The position numbers and the translations under genes are program-made. From NCBI RefSeq assembly GCF_900108055.1, contig NZ_FNWJ01000002.1, positions 692,382 through 756,381 of the forward strand: DNA of 64,000 bases, read 5' to 3'. This stretch comes from Thermoleophilum album. Its GTDB lineage: Bacteria > Actinomycetota > Thermoleophilia > Solirubrobacterales > Thermoleophilaceae. Shown here piece by piece: positions 9,660 through 18,627 of the stretch; the first letter of the stretch is position 1; each line of letters begins with the position of its first letter. Under the pieces are notes generated by a model. The model made no database searches, had not been told where the DNA came from, and was given only the letters and a program-made list of their open reading frames with translations.

Positions 9660-11038
9660 GCTGGTACCCCCTCGCGCGGCAGCGCAGACGGCGCTTGTGG
9701 CTGCGTCTCGCGCACCAGCGCTGCCAAGCGCTCGATGTCGGCCCGCGAGCGCCGCTCGGTCACCGCCACCAACAGACCATCGGGGTATTCGGGGTAGAAG
9801 TCGGCGAGTCGCACACCCGGGATCACCCGCTGCTCGTAAGCGCGGGCGAACAAGGCCTCGAGATCGGGCACACGTACGGCGAACTCGCGCACCACCGGGC
9901 CCGGGTTGATCGGCTCGAGGCCGAGCGCCGCGCGCGCGAAGTGCGCTCTGCGCGCGAGCAGCTCGCCGAGCTCGACGATCCCCGCCTTGCCCAGCCAAGC
10001 CAAGTAAACAAGACCGGCCAGCGCGTTGAGCTGCTGGGCCGTGCAGATGTTGTGAGTGGCACGTTCGCGACGTATGTGCTGCTCGCGCGTTTGCAGCGTG
10101 AGCACGTAGCCGGGGCGACCGTCGACGTCGCGTGTGCGCCCTGCGATCCGCCCCGGCATGCGCCGCAAATAGCGCTCGCGGGCGGCGAAGAAGCCGAAGC
10201 TGGGGCCGCCGTACTGAAGGTGGTTGCCGAGCGCCTGTCCTTCGCCCACACAGACGTCGAAACCGAGCACGCCAGGGGCTTCGAGCACCCCCAGCGTCAG
10301 CGGGTCGGCGACGCAAACGGCGGCCGCTCCGTGCTCGTGCGCTGCCTGCGCGAGCGTGGCGAGGTCCTCTACCGACCCCAAGAAGTTCGGTTGTTGCACG
10401 ATCACGCAGGCAGTGTCGGCATCGATCGCCGCCGCCAAGCGCGCGATGTCGGTGCGCCCGTCGGCGGCCAACGGCGTCTCAACTACTTCCATTCCGAAGC
10501 CACGAGCGTGCGTGGCGAGCGTCTCCCGCGCATGGGGATGCACGGCGCGCGAGACGACGATCCGCCGGCGACCGTTATCGAGCCGCACCAGGTAGGCCGC
10601 CGCCGCAACCGCGCTAGGTCCGTCGTAGACGCCAGCGTTTGCCACCTCGAGGCCGGTCAGCTCGCAGATCGCTGTCTGGAACTCGAACATCACCTGCAGC
10701 GTGCCCTGCGAGACCTCCGGCTGGTACGGGGTGTAGGGCGTCAGAAACTCCGAGCGGCGGATGATCTCGTCGACCACCGCCGGCACGTAGTGGTCGTACA
10801 TGCCGGCACCGGCGAACACCGTCCAAGCGTCGGCGTCAGCGTTGCGCTCGGCGAGCGCGCGCAGCTCGTCGCAAACCTCGCCTTCCGACGCCCCCGCAGG
10901 CAGCTCGAGTGGTCGCCGCAGCCGCACCTCCTCGGGAATTTCGTGCGACAGAAGCTGCTCGACCGAAGCCACCCCCAACGTCGCGAGCATGCGCTCGCGA
11001 TCGCCGCTTGCCGCCGAGGTGTAGCGGACGCCGCTCAC
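9656..11038 (-). CDS. gcvPA: Glycine dehydrogenase (decarboxylating) subunit 1
   Basis: Non-catalytic, structurally homologous half of the split P-protein, 460 aa. The start is GTG 11038, overlapping the gcvH stop (GTGA). Recognisable segments are RYTSAASGDRERML at the N terminus, FAGAGMYDHYVPAVVDEI, TPYTPYQPEVSQGTLQ, and EGQALGNHLQYGGPSFGFFA. The C terminus carries the THNICTAQQLNAL segment. The split P-protein is typical of thermophiles and many Gram-positives, in contrast to the fused GcvP of proteobacteria. It is translationally coupled on both sides. Confidence 0.96.
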   Translation of the reverse strand: MSGVRYTSAASGDRERMLATLGVASVEQLLSHEIPEEVRLRRPLELPAGASEGEVCDELRALAERNADADAWTVFAGAGMYDHYVPAVVDEIIRRSEFLTPYTPYQPEVSQGTLQVMFEFQTAICELTGLEVANAGVYDGPSAVAAAAYLVRLDNGRRRIVVSRAVHPHARETLATHARGFGMEVVETPLAADGRTDIARLAAAIDADTACVIVQQPNFLGSVEDLATLAQAAHEHGAAAVCVADPLTLGVLEAPGVLGFDVCVGEGQALGNHLQYGGPSFGFFAARERYLRRMPGRIAGRTRDVDGRPGYVLTLQTREQHIRRERATHNICTAQQLNALAGLVYLAWLGKAGIVELGELLARRAHFARAALGLEPINPGPVVREFAVRVPDLEALFARAYEQRVIPGVRLADFYPEYPDGLLVAVTERRSRADIERLAALVRETQPQAPSALPREGVPA

Positions 11039-11430
11039 TCGCTCGATTGCAGCAGATCGCGGTAGGCCGCCGCGTCCAACAGCTCGTCGATCTCGCTCGG
11101 ATCGCTCAAGCGCACGCGCACCAGCCAGCCACGACCGTAGGGGTCTTCGTTGATCAGCTCGGGCTTGTCGGCAAGCTCCTCGTTGACCGCGATCACCTCG
11201 CCGGAGAGCGGCGCGAAGACATCGGAGACCGCCTTGACCGACTCCACCTCCGCGTAGGGCTCGTCCTTGCGAACTTGCGCTCCAACCTCGGGAGCGTCGA
11301 AGAACACGACCTCGCCGAGCGAGTCCTGCGCGTACCACGTGATGCCGAATGTGGCGGTGCCGTCCTCGACGCGCGCCCAGTCGTGCTCGGGGTGGTACTT
11401 CAGGTCCTCGGGGTAGTGCTCCTCGGCCAA
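11035..11430 (-). CDS. gcvH: Glycine cleavage system H protein
   Basis: Lipoyl carrier protein of glycine cleavage, 131 aa. I choose TTG 11430 (AEEHYPEDLKYHPEHDWAR) because GGAGGA lies 5-6 nt upstream and the family begins a few residues before YxxxHxW; the longer frame runs into non-coding DNA. The lipoylated lysine sits in VESVKAVSDVFAP, and GEVIAVNEELADKPELIN is the second conserved block. It shuttles methylamine between the P-protein and GcvT. A 138-bp gap separates it from gcvT, so it may have its own promoter, although I see no clear one. Confidence 0.95.
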   Translation of the reverse strand: MAEEHYPEDLKYHPEHDWARVEDGTATFGITWYAQDSLGEVVFFDAPEVGAQVRKDEPYAEVESVKAVSDVFAPLSGEVIAVNEELADKPELINEDPYGRGWLVRVRLSDPSEIDELLDAAAYRDLLQSSE

Positions 11431-11568
11431 TTCGCGTCCTCCTTCTCGGTTACGCGCCAACGGCCGCCGCGGACCCTGCCGGGGCGGCGCTGCGACGCCC
11501 GTCATCTTCGCGCTTCGGGCGGTCGGAGGTCCGCCCGCACGGGCGCCTGAAGTGTCCGACTGGCAGCT

Positions 11569-12690
11569 TCACGCCGGCTGTTGCGTGCGGTGGAGTGGTC
11601 GCTGCGCGACCGCCGCGCGCCGCGGCTTGCCGCGCACATCGACCGCGAGCTCGCAGCCCACGCGGGCACAGCCGAGCGGCAAGTAGGCGAGGCCGATGCC
11701 GCGTCGCAGGTACGGGGAGAAGGTACCGCTCGTGACCACCCCGCCACCTGCTTCGCAACTCACGGCGTAGCCCTGGCGCGGTACCGCCCGCTCGCGCATT
11801 ACGAACGGCATCAGCCGCTCGCGGGGCGCGCGCTGCTTGATCGCCGCCGCCCCGATGAAGTTGGTGTCCAAAGCAAGACAGAAGTCGAGGCCGGCCTCGC
11901 GCGGCGTGCGCCGCTCGTCGAGTTCGTGGCCGTAGAGGGGTAGGCAGGCCTCGATCCTCAGGGTGTCGCGTGCCCCCAACCCACAGGGCTCGAAGCCGGC
12001 GTTCACCAGCGCGTCCCAGAGTGGTCCTACCAGTTGCGGCCGGCACAGCAGTTCGACACCGTCCTCACCGGTGTAACCGGTGCCGCAGGCCAGCACTTCG
12101 ACGTCGGCGACGCGAACTTCTGCGCAGCGCATCCGTGGCGGTAGCTCGCCGAGCGTCAGCGGGGCCAACAGTTGGCGTGCCTGTGGACCCTGCGCGGCGA
12201 GCATCGCCCACTCGCTGGCGCGATCGAGGACCTCGCAGTCCCAGCCGGCGGCGTGGCTGCGCCACCAGGAGAGGTCGCGCTCGTGATTGCTCGCGTTCGT
12301 CACGGTCAGGAAGCGGTCCGGCGCCAGCCGGTAGGTGATGACGTCGTCGAGCACGCCACCGTCCTCCCGGCAGACGACCGCGTACTGGGCGCCACGTTCC
12401 CCGAGACGGCGCACATCCGCCGAGGTCAGCAGTTGCAAAAGCCGCTCGGCGTCGGGGCCGCGCGTCTCGATCTGCCCCATGTGCGAGACGTCGAACAGTC
12501 CTGCGCGCAAGCGCACCGCCAGATGCTCGTCGGATATGCCGCGGTACTCGAGCGGCATCTCCCAGCCAGCGAACGGCGAGAACTTCGCGCCGAGCCCTTG
12601 GTGTCGGCCAAACAGCGGGGTTCGGCGCAGCGAGCCCGCCGAGGGCGCGGCTTCGGCTGGCGATGCGTCGGCTCGGGATGCGGCAGCCAA
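11569..12690 (-). CDS. gcvT: Aminomethyltransferase (glycine cleavage T protein)
   Basis: Tetrahydrofolate-dependent T-protein, 373 aa if started at TTG 12690; an in-frame stop just upstream limits the extension, and no ribosome-binding site is obvious, so the exact start is uncertain. Family landmarks are FAGWEMPLEY, FDVSHMGQIE, DDVITYRLAPDRFLTVTNASN, ACGTGYTGEDGVEL, LGARDTLRIEACLPLYGHEL, and the C-terminal GVVTSGTFSPYLRRGIGLAY. It releases ammonia and makes 5,10-methylene-THF. It starts 41 nt after the ftsZ stop, so the gcv operon appears to lie on the tail of the dcw transcript. I looked for a glycine riboswitch here and saw none. Confidence 0.93.
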   Translation of the reverse strand: MAAASRADASPAEAAPSAGSLRRTPLFGRHQGLGAKFSPFAGWEMPLEYRGISDEHLAVRLRAGLFDVSHMGQIETRGPDAERLLQLLTSADVRRLGERGAQYAVVCREDGGVLDDVITYRLAPDRFLTVTNASNHERDLSWWRSHAAGWDCEVLDRASEWAMLAAQGPQARQLLAPLTLGELPPRMRCAEVRVADVEVLACGTGYTGEDGVELLCRPQLVGPLWDALVNAGFEPCGLGARDTLRIEACLPLYGHELDERRTPREAGLDFCLALDTNFIGAAAIKQRAPRERLMPFVMRERAVPRQGYAVSCEAGGGVVTSGTFSPYLRRGIGLAYLPLGCARVGCELAVDVRGKPRRAAVAQRPLHRTQQPA

Positions 12691-12731
12691 GATGTGAGCA
12701 GGCTACCGCCCGACCGGCTCGCGGTCAGCGC

Positions 12732-13844
12732 TCAATCCTTGAGGAACGAGGGGATGTCGATCTCGTCGTCGGAGATCTCGAGCCGCGAGCGCTCGCGCTC
12801 GTCGAGGCGCACGTCGCGCCGCCGCGGCTCGCGGCGGCGGCCAGTCGAGTCCTCACCGAACAACGGCACGCCGCGCTGCGCGTCGAAGCCGGTGGCGATC
12901 ACCGTGACGCGCACCGAGTCGCCGGCGTTCTCGTCGACGACCGCCCCGAAGATGATGTTCGAGTCGCGGTCGGCGGCTTGTTGGATGATCTCCGCCGCTT
13001 CGTTGACCTCGAAAAGCCCGAGGTCTTGCGGCCCCGTGATGTTCAGCAGAATCCCCTTCGCGCCCTCCACCGACTGCTCGAGCAAGGGACTGGAGATCGC
13101 CATCTTGGCGGCCTCGGCCGCGCGGTTCTCACCCGAAGCTTCGCCGATGCCCATTAGTGCCGACCCGGCGTCCTGCATGATCGTTCGCACGTCGGCGAAA
13201 TCGAGGTTGATGAGGCCCGGGGTGGTGATCAGGTCGGTGATGCCCTGCACACCTTGACGCAGGACGTTGTCGGCCTCGCGAAACGCTTCGAGGATGCTGG
13301 TGCGCCGCTCGACCACCGCGAGCAGCTTCTCGTTGGGGATCACGATCAGCGTGTCGACCTCTTCGCGCAGCCGCTCGATCCCTTGTTCGGCCTGGCGCAT
13401 CCGCTGCGCCCCCTCGAACTCGAACGGCTTGGTGACGACGCCGACCGTGAGCGCGCCGACCTCCTGTTTCGCGACCTCGGCGATCACTGGCGCCGCACCG
13501 GTGCCCGTGCCGCCACCCATACCGGCGGTCACGAACACCATGTCCGCACCCTTCAAAGCTTCCTTGATCTCGTCGCGACTCTCGTTGGCGGCGGCCAAGC
13601 CAATCTCCGGGTTGGCGCCAGCCCCGAGCCCGCGCGTCAGCTGAGAGCCGATCTGGAGCTTGACGTCGGCGTCGCACATCTGCAACGCCTGGGCGTCGGT
13701 GTTGGCGGCGATGAACTCGACGCCCTTAAGACCGGCGTCAACCATTCGGTTGACGGCGTTGGTGCCGCCACCGCCGACTCCCACAACCTTGATCACGGCC
13801 AGGTAGCTGCCCGTGCCCGCGCCGCTGCCGATGCCGCTCTCCAT
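12732..13844 (-). CDS. ftsZ: Cell division protein FtsZ
   Basis: Tubulin-like GTPase that forms the Z ring, 370 aa from ATG 13844. GTP-binding motifs are [13 protein letters not shown], the tubulin signature [14 protein letters not shown], and the T7 loop [20 protein letters not shown]. The C-terminal linker is short, basic and acidic by turns ([16 protein letters not shown]). The conserved tail IDIPSFLKD would bind anchors such as SepF; neither ftsA nor sepF is in this window. The leader is about 125 nt and carries its own strong promoter candidate (13978-14007). Confidence 0.98.
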   Translation of the reverse strand: MESGIGSGAGTGSYLAVIKVVGVGGGGTNAVNRMVDAGLKGVEFIAANTDAQALQMCDADVKLQIGSQLTRGLGAGANPEIGLAAANESRDEIKEALKGADMVFVTAGMGGGTGTGAAPVIAEVAKQEVGALTVGVVTKPFEFEGAQRMRQAEQGIERLREEVDTLIVIPNEKLLAVVERRTSILEAFREADNVLRQGVQGITDLITTPGLINLDFADVRTIMQDAGSALMGIGEASGENRAAEAAKMAISSPLLEQSVEGAKGILLNITGPQDLGLFEVNEAAEIIQQAADRDSNIIFGAVVDENAGDSVRVTVIATGFDAQRGVPLFGEDSTGRRREPRRRDVRLDERERSRLEISDDEIDIPSFLKD

Positions 13845-13977
13845 CTGTCGGTTGCCGTTCCTTTCAGATCGATTCGCCGAGTGGCCCACAGTTGCGCCGC
13901 CGCATCGGTCGCTCGCCGCACGAGACACCGGCGCTGGCGCACGACGTGGTGGGGCTACTCAGCCCTTCGAACCTCGC

Positions 13978-14007
13978 ACTGTAGGGAGTTTTCGGCACAA
14001 CTGTCAA
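13978..14007 (-). promoter_or_regulatory. Probable sigma-70-type promoter of ftsZ
   Basis: On the minus strand a perfect TTGACA (-35, 14002-14007) is followed after 18 nt by TACAGT (-10, 13978-13983). It lies in the 225-bp ftsQ-ftsZ spacer, in a locally AT-richer patch, and would give a leader of about 125 nt before the ftsZ ATG at 13844. This would allow ftsZ and the following gcv genes to be expressed independently of the upstream dcw genes. The match is read directly; activity is inferred. Confidence 0.6.
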
Positions 14008-14069
14008 ACGATGCTGCAAGGTTCCGTTCACTCTTCACCTTAAGTAGAGGTTGAGATCGTTAGTAAGCC

Positions 14070-14927
14070 TCAATTTCCGCTGAAGGTTTGTGCGGTACCT
14101 GGGCCGCCGGCCGTGCTCGTCGCTTGCGGCGAGCTATTCCCGACGAAGCCACCAGCGGCCGGACGCGACGGTACCCGCAGATCTAGGTAGGACGCGTTGA
14201 GAACTGTGTCGTCGGCAGCGAGTACCGCTGACATCGATCTCCACTTCAGCTTGAGATCGGTCGCCGCGCCGAAGATCGCGCGTAGACCCGAGCGCATCGT
14301 TGCCACGAGACCGAGCTGGCGATCGTCGATCACCGTCGCGACTTGCGGCAAGAGCTGCGGCGGTGCAGTAGCTAGCACTTGGAGGCGCCGCGCCAGTGAC
14401 CGCGACGGTGGCCGGCGCGGCTCGGGGCCATCGGGAACCTGCAAGGTCGGCAGCGCGTCCGAGGTCCGCACGCCCGGTAACGCGGTACCGTCGTCGGCAA
14501 CCGCGAGACGGCCGCGCGGCCCCACGATCACCGCGACCGGACGGCGGAGGCGCACCCGCAGCACGAGCCCATCGGGGAGGCGCCGATCGACCTCGACGCC
14601 CGCCGCCAGCGGGTATCCCGCAAGCGCGGCGCGCAGGCGTCGGCGATCGACAGCCAGTGTCGTCATCTGCTCGGCAGCTTGGATCAGCGCTTGCCGCGCT
14701 TGCGCCGCACCGGGACCTTGTAGACCGAGGACTGTCACGTGCTTGACCCGCCACAACGGCAGGTCACGCCCAAACCACACGGCCCCAGCGATCCCCAGCA
14801 AAACCAGCGCCGACACAACGGCACGCCGCCGAGCGGTCCGGGACAACGTGGGCCGCCGCGGGCGCGCGAGGCCGCCCTCGGCGCCTCCCCGCCGCCGCGC
14901 TGCCCGAGCGACCTGCGCAACCGCCAT
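14070..14927 (-). CDS. ftsQ: Cell division protein FtsQ/DivIB
   Basis: Bitopic divisome protein, 285 aa from ATG 14927. A GTG at 14987 is possible too, since the frame stays open to murC-murB. The layout is a basic cytoplasmic N terminus, one membrane helix (AVVSALVLLGIAGAVWFG), then a POTRA domain starting LPLWRVKHVTVLGLQGPG and the beta domain with RRLPDGLVLRVRLRRPVAVI. The C-terminal ~40 residues are low-complexity Gly/Ser/Pro. It sits between the murC-murB fusion and ftsZ, the usual position. The protein bridges FtsB/L and FtsI/W. Confidence 0.88.
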   Translation of the reverse strand: MAVAQVARAARRRGGAEGGLARPRRPTLSRTARRRAVVSALVLLGIAGAVWFGRDLPLWRVKHVTVLGLQGPGAAQARQALIQAAEQMTTLAVDRRRLRAALAGYPLAAGVEVDRRLPDGLVLRVRLRRPVAVIVGPRGRLAVADDGTALPGVRTSDALPTLQVPDGPEPRRPPSRSLARRLQVLATAPPQLLPQVATVIDDRQLGLVATMRSGLRAIFGAATDLKLKWRSMSAVLAADDTVLNASYLDLRVPSRPAAGGFVGNSSPQATSTAGGPGTAQTFSGN

Positions 14928-15000
14928 CTTGTCGAACGGTTCTCCCTGCGCCCGCGCGTCCCTGCCCGCCGCGCGCCGACGGCACACCCGCGAGCTCGGC

Positions 15001-17298
15001 TCAGAAAAGAGGCGCGAGGTCGACTTCGCCGAGGAACCGCACCTCCGGCTCGAGCTCGACGCCGAAGCGTTCACGAACCCGCCGGCGCCCCTCACCCATT
15101 AAGCGCACGATGTCGGCGGTGGTCGCGTCGCCGAGGTTCTCCACGAAGTTCGCGTGCTTCTCGGAGAAGCGGGCACCCCCGATGCGCAGCCCCCGACAGC
15201 CGGCCGCATCGAGCAGCATGCCGGCGGTTCGTCCCTGCGCCCGCGGATCGTCCGGAGGGGGGTTCTTGAAGGTCGAACCGAAAGTCTTGATGCCCGACGG
15301 CTGGGCCTCGCGACGCGCTCGCCGCAAACGCTCGAGCTCGGCCCGGACCTGCTCGGGCGTGGAGCGTCGCAGCCGGAACGCGGCCCGCGCCACGACCTCC
15401 CCCGGCCGCAGCGCGGAGCGGCGGTAGCCGAACCCGAGCTCCGCGGGACGCAAGCGCCTGACACCCGCCGGAGTTGCTACCTCCACCCATTCGAGCACCG
15501 CTCCCAGCTCGCCCCCGTAGGCGTTCGCGTTCATCCGCACCGCACCGCCGACAGTGCCGGGGATGTTGACCGCGAACTCGAGGCCGGCGAGACCGGCGCG
15601 GGCCGCTCGTGCTGCGACCTGCGGCAGCCGTGCACCGCCGCCGCACAGCACGCGCTCGCCTTCGATCTCGATGGCGGACAGATGGCCCTCGAGTTTCACC
15701 ACCAAGCCGCGGACGCCCTGGTCCGCGACCAGCAGGTTCGACCCCGAACCGATCGCCTCCACCGGCAGTCCCTGACAGACCGCCCAGGCGAGGAGCTCGC
15801 AGAGGCGCTCGAGATCGTCGGCGCGTGCGAAGAACTCGGCAGGACCACCGGTTCGCACGGTCGTGAAGCGGGCAAGGGGAACGCCCCGCTCGATGCCTGG
15901 CGGTTCGTCGACCAACGGCGACCCGTGAGCGAACGCACGCGCGACCCGGTCGATGTCGCCGGCACCCATCGTCACCACGAGGTCGCCAGCGCCCGTCGAG
16001 CGGCGGAGGGCCGCCAGCGCCGAGCGCAACGTCGGCGCCCAGACGAGCGGCCTGCCGGGCGCTGCCTCCGCTGCCGCGCGCACCACCGCGAGACCGCTGA
16101 CACCCGGCCACTCGCTGGGGTTCTCGCGCGCCGCGAAGACGTCGGTCACTACCACCATGTCGGCGTGCGCGAGCGACCTCCCGAACTCGCGCGCAAGCGC
16201 CCGCGTCCGCGAGTAGAGGTGCGGCTGGAACACCGTCACCAGCCGCCCCGCCGGGCGCAGCTCGCGCGCCGCCGCGAGCGTCGCTGCGACCTCCGTGGGG
16301 TGGTGCGCGTAATCGTCGTAGACCTGCGCACCGGTCGGTGACCGACCGATCGCTTCGAGTCTCCGTTCGGTGCCGGCGAAGTCGTCGAGCGCGCGCACAG
16401 CGTCTGCGCGCGCCACCCCTACGGCCTCGGCCGCAGCGATCGCGAGCCGCGCGTTGATGACGTTGTGCCGACCGGGGAGCGGAAGCCGTAGCGGCGGATC
16501 GGCTGTGGCCGCACGATCGTCCGCCGCCGCTCGTTTCACCTGGCCTGCGAAGGCGGTCGGCAGCAGCACCTCGGGGCCGACCACCACGATCCGAGCGGCG
16601 CCGATGAACTGCGCAAAGGCGGACTCCAGTTCCTCGAGGCTCGCGTAAGTGCTGTGATGGTCGAGCTCGACGTTGGTGACGACCGCAATCTCGCGCGCCA
16701 ACTTTAAAAACGAGCGGTCCGACTCGTCGGCTTCCACCACCAGCCAGTCGCCCCCTCCGAGGCGTGCGTTGGTGCCGTAGCCGCGCAGCTTGGCGCCGAC
16801 CACGAAAGAGGGGGCACGCCCCGCACGCTCGAGGATGTGGACGATCATCGCCGCGGTCGTGGTCTTGCCGTGAGTTCCCGATACCGCGATCGTGCGCCGC
16901 AGCCGCGTCAACTCGGCAAGGAGGTCGGCGCGGTGCAAGATCCGCTGGCCACGCTCCCGCGCCCGCACCAGCTCGACGTTGTCGCTGGCGATCGCGGTCG
17001 ATACGACCACTTCGGCGTCGGGCGGCACGTTCCGCGGGTCGTGCCCGAGCGCGACCTCGGCACCGGCCCGGCGGACCAGCGCGAGGTACGGGGAGTCGGC
17101 ACGGTCGGAGCCGCTGACGCGCGCGCCGAGCTCCAGAGCGACCCGGGCGAGACCGCTCATTCCCGCCCCGCCGATGCCGATGAAGTGGAGGTGTCGCCCC
17201 TGCCAGGGAGCGCTCTCGTGCGCACGTCTCGGCGCCGCCTGCGCGCCGCGCTCACCCGCGTGTAGTCGCTCGCCCAGGCTCTGTGGCCGGTCGCTCAC
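15001..17298 (-). CDS. murC-murB: Natural fusion: UDP-MurNAc-L-alanine ligase (MurC) + UDP-MurNAc dehydrogenase (MurB)
   Basis: One 765-aa frame encodes two cytoplasmic peptidoglycan-precursor enzymes. Residues ~35-456 are MurC: the Rossmann start FIGIGGAGMSGLA (39-51), the ATP loop GTHGKTTT (141-148), EADESDRSF (189-197), NVELDHHS (209-216) and DDYAHHPTE (328-336). Residues ~468-765 are MurB: the FAD/UDP-GlcNAc motif GSGSNLLVAD (517-526), PGTVGGAVRMNANAYGGE (580-597), the catalytic-serine segment GSTFKNP (674-680), and the type II C terminus SEKHANFVEN (712-721). There is no frameshift or stop at the junction near 457-467. The start is GTG 17298 with AAGGTGA upstream. The reactions are two consecutive steps, so the fusion could channel UDP-MurNAc. 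Confidence 0.95.
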   Translation of the reverse strand: MSDRPQSLGERLHAGERGAQAAPRRAHESAPWQGRHLHFIGIGGAGMSGLARVALELGARVSGSDRADSPYLALVRRAGAEVALGHDPRNVPPDAEVVVSTAIASDNVELVRARERGQRILHRADLLAELTRLRRTIAVSGTHGKTTTAAMIVHILERAGRAPSFVVGAKLRGYGTNARLGGGDWLVVEADESDRSFLKLAREIAVVTNVELDHHSTYASLEELESAFAQFIGAARIVVVGPEVLLPTAFAGQVKRAAADDRAATADPPLRLPLPGRHNVINARLAIAAAEAVGVARADAVRALDDFAGTERRLEAIGRSPTGAQVYDDYAHHPTEVAATLAAARELRPAGRLVTVFQPHLYSRTRALAREFGRSLAHADMVVVTDVFAARENPSEWPGVSGLAVVRAAAEAAPGRPLVWAPTLRSALAALRRSTGAGDLVVTMGAGDIDRVARAFAHGSPLVDEPPGIERGVPLARFTTVRTGGPAEFFARADDLERLCELLAWAVCQGLPVEAIGSGSNLLVADQGVRGLVVKLEGHLSAIEIEGERVLCGGGARLPQVAARAARAGLAGLEFAVNIPGTVGGAVRMNANAYGGELGAVLEWVEVATPAGVRRLRPAELGFGYRRSALRPGEVVARAAFRLRRSTPEQVRAELERLRRARREAQPSGIKTFGSTFKNPPPDDPRAQGRTAGMLLDAAGCRGLRIGGARFSEKHANFVENLGDATTADIVRLMGEGRRRVRERFGVELEPEVRFLGEVDLAPLF

Positions 17299-17380
17299 GG
17301 CGGGTCACCTTAGAGGTGGTCTCGATCGCTCGCCCGGCGCCGCCGACTACGTCCGGCACCGCCTACGGAAACTGCGGTCT

Positions 17381-18535
17381 GTGAGGTCCCCCGCCGTTCG
17401 CGCCCTCACGTTCGCTGCAATCGCCGTACTGGCAGGCGGGCTCGCCACCGCTCGCCCGAGCCAGGCCGCGCATCCCACGGTCTGGCTTTGCCGACCCGGG
17501 CTTCCCCAAGATCCCTGCCGGGCGGACCTCACCGCCACGCTCCTGCTCCCCGGGGGAGCGACCCGCGTGGTGCGTTACCGAGTGCCGGCCCGCCCGCGCT
17601 TCGACTGCTTCTACGTGTACCCAACCGTCAGCGCGCAGCCGACGGTCAACGCGAGCCTCGCGCGCGACCCCGAGGTGCTCGCGGTTGCGCGTGCCCAGGC
17701 CTCTCGTTTCGCCACCGTCTGCCGCGTTTTCGCGCCGGTTTATCGGCAAGTCACGTTGGCTGGGAACGCACGTCCCGGAGGTCCCCCCGAGTCCGCGCGA
17801 GCGCTCGCTTTCAGCGACGTCGAAGACGCCTGGCGCGAGTACCTGCGCCGCTACAACCACGGTCGACCCTACGTGTTGATCGGCCACTCGCAGGGCGCCC
17901 GCATGTTGCTTACGTTGCTCAAACGCCGCTTCGACGCGAGACGCTCACGCGAGCGCCGAAGGCTGATCTCCGCGCTGCTGATCGGCGGCAACGTGGTGGT
18001 GCGGCGCGGTTCGGATCGTGGCGGCGACCTGCGCTTCGTTCCCGCTTGCCGACGGGGCGATCAGTACGGGTGCGTGGTCGCCTACAGCGCCTTCTTTGGG
18101 GAGCCACCGGCGGACTCGCGTTTCGGGATCGTGCGCGAAACCTTCTTCCGGCCCGCCGATCCGCGCCGGTTCCAGGTGCTTTGCACCGATCCAGCTCGCT
18201 TGTCCGGCCACCGCGACGGCGCCTTGCTGCCCTTCCTGCGCACGCAGCGTTTCCCGGGACCGATCGGCAGCGTTGAGGACCCGCCGGCCGCAGCAACCCC
18301 CTGGGTTGGGCTGCCCGACCTCTACAGCGACCGCTGTCGAGCTACCGCCACCAAGAGCTGGTTGCAGGTGATCGACCGCGGTGGCCCCAGCGATCGGCGA
18401 CCGCGGGTCTTCGAGCGGCTGGGCCCGACTTGGGGTCTACACCTGCTCGACGTAAACCTCGCTCTCGGCAACCTGGTCGAGCTGGTGGCGCGGCAAGCGC
18501 GGGCCTTTGAAGGCACGCAGCGCCGCCCACGCTGA
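17381..18535 (+). CDS. Secreted DUF3089-type alpha/beta hydrolase
   Basis: A 384-aa exported serine hydrolase. From GTG 17381 there is a clear signal peptide (ALTFAAIAVLAGGLATA, cleavage near SQA-AH). The mature protein begins VWLCRPGLPQDPCRADLTAT, contains FDCFYVYPTVS, the nucleophile elbow GHSQGA, and ends with WGLHLLDVNLALGNLVELV, the features I associate with DUF3089 proteins (predicted lipases or esterases). Substrate is unknown. It lies on the plus strand between murG and the murC-murB fusion, dividing the dcw cluster; it is divergent from murC with 82 nt between starts and convergent with murG. Confidence 0.75.
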   Translation: MRSPAVRALTFAAIAVLAGGLATARPSQAAHPTVWLCRPGLPQDPCRADLTATLLLPGGATRVVRYRVPARPRFDCFYVYPTVSAQPTVNASLARDPEVLAVARAQASRFATVCRVFAPVYRQVTLAGNARPGGPPESARALAFSDVEDAWREYLRRYNHGRPYVLIGHSQGARMLLTLLKRRFDARRSRERRRLISALLIGGNVVVRRGSDRGGDLRFVPACRRGDQYGCVVAYSAFFGEPPADSRFGIVRETFFRPADPRRFQVLCTDPARLSGHRDGALLPFLRTQRFPGPIGSVEDPPAAATPWVGLPDLYSDRCRATATKSWLQVIDRGGPSDRRPRVFERLGPTWGLHLLDVNLALGNLVELVARQARAFEGTQRRPR

Positions 18536-18572
18536 GCGCTCACCCCGCCGACAAGGTGGCTGCTCGCGGCGC

Positions 18573-18627
18573 GCCGATCAGGCGCCTCACGGCGTGCCGA
18601 TCAGCTCCCTCGCGCGGCGCCGATCAG
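18573..18627. repeat. Three tandem degenerate 23-bp units at the murG 3' end
   Basis: The 9-mer GCCGATCAG occurs at 18573, 18596 and 18619, exactly 23 bp apart, with flanking similarity between the second and third units (GCCGATCAGCTCC). The third unit encodes the last murG codons and the second covers its stop, so murG's 3' end appears duplicated downstream. Confidence 0.6.

Noticed and set aside
12691-12731. Glycine riboswitch before gcvT
   Set aside because: The gap to ftsZ is only 41 nt, and neither it nor the 138-bp gcvT-gcvH gap shows glycine-aptamer core sequences.
16892-17380. Plus-strand N-terminal extension of the DUF3089 frame across murC
   Set aside because: It lies antisense to MurC; the signal peptide and family start follow GTG 17381.
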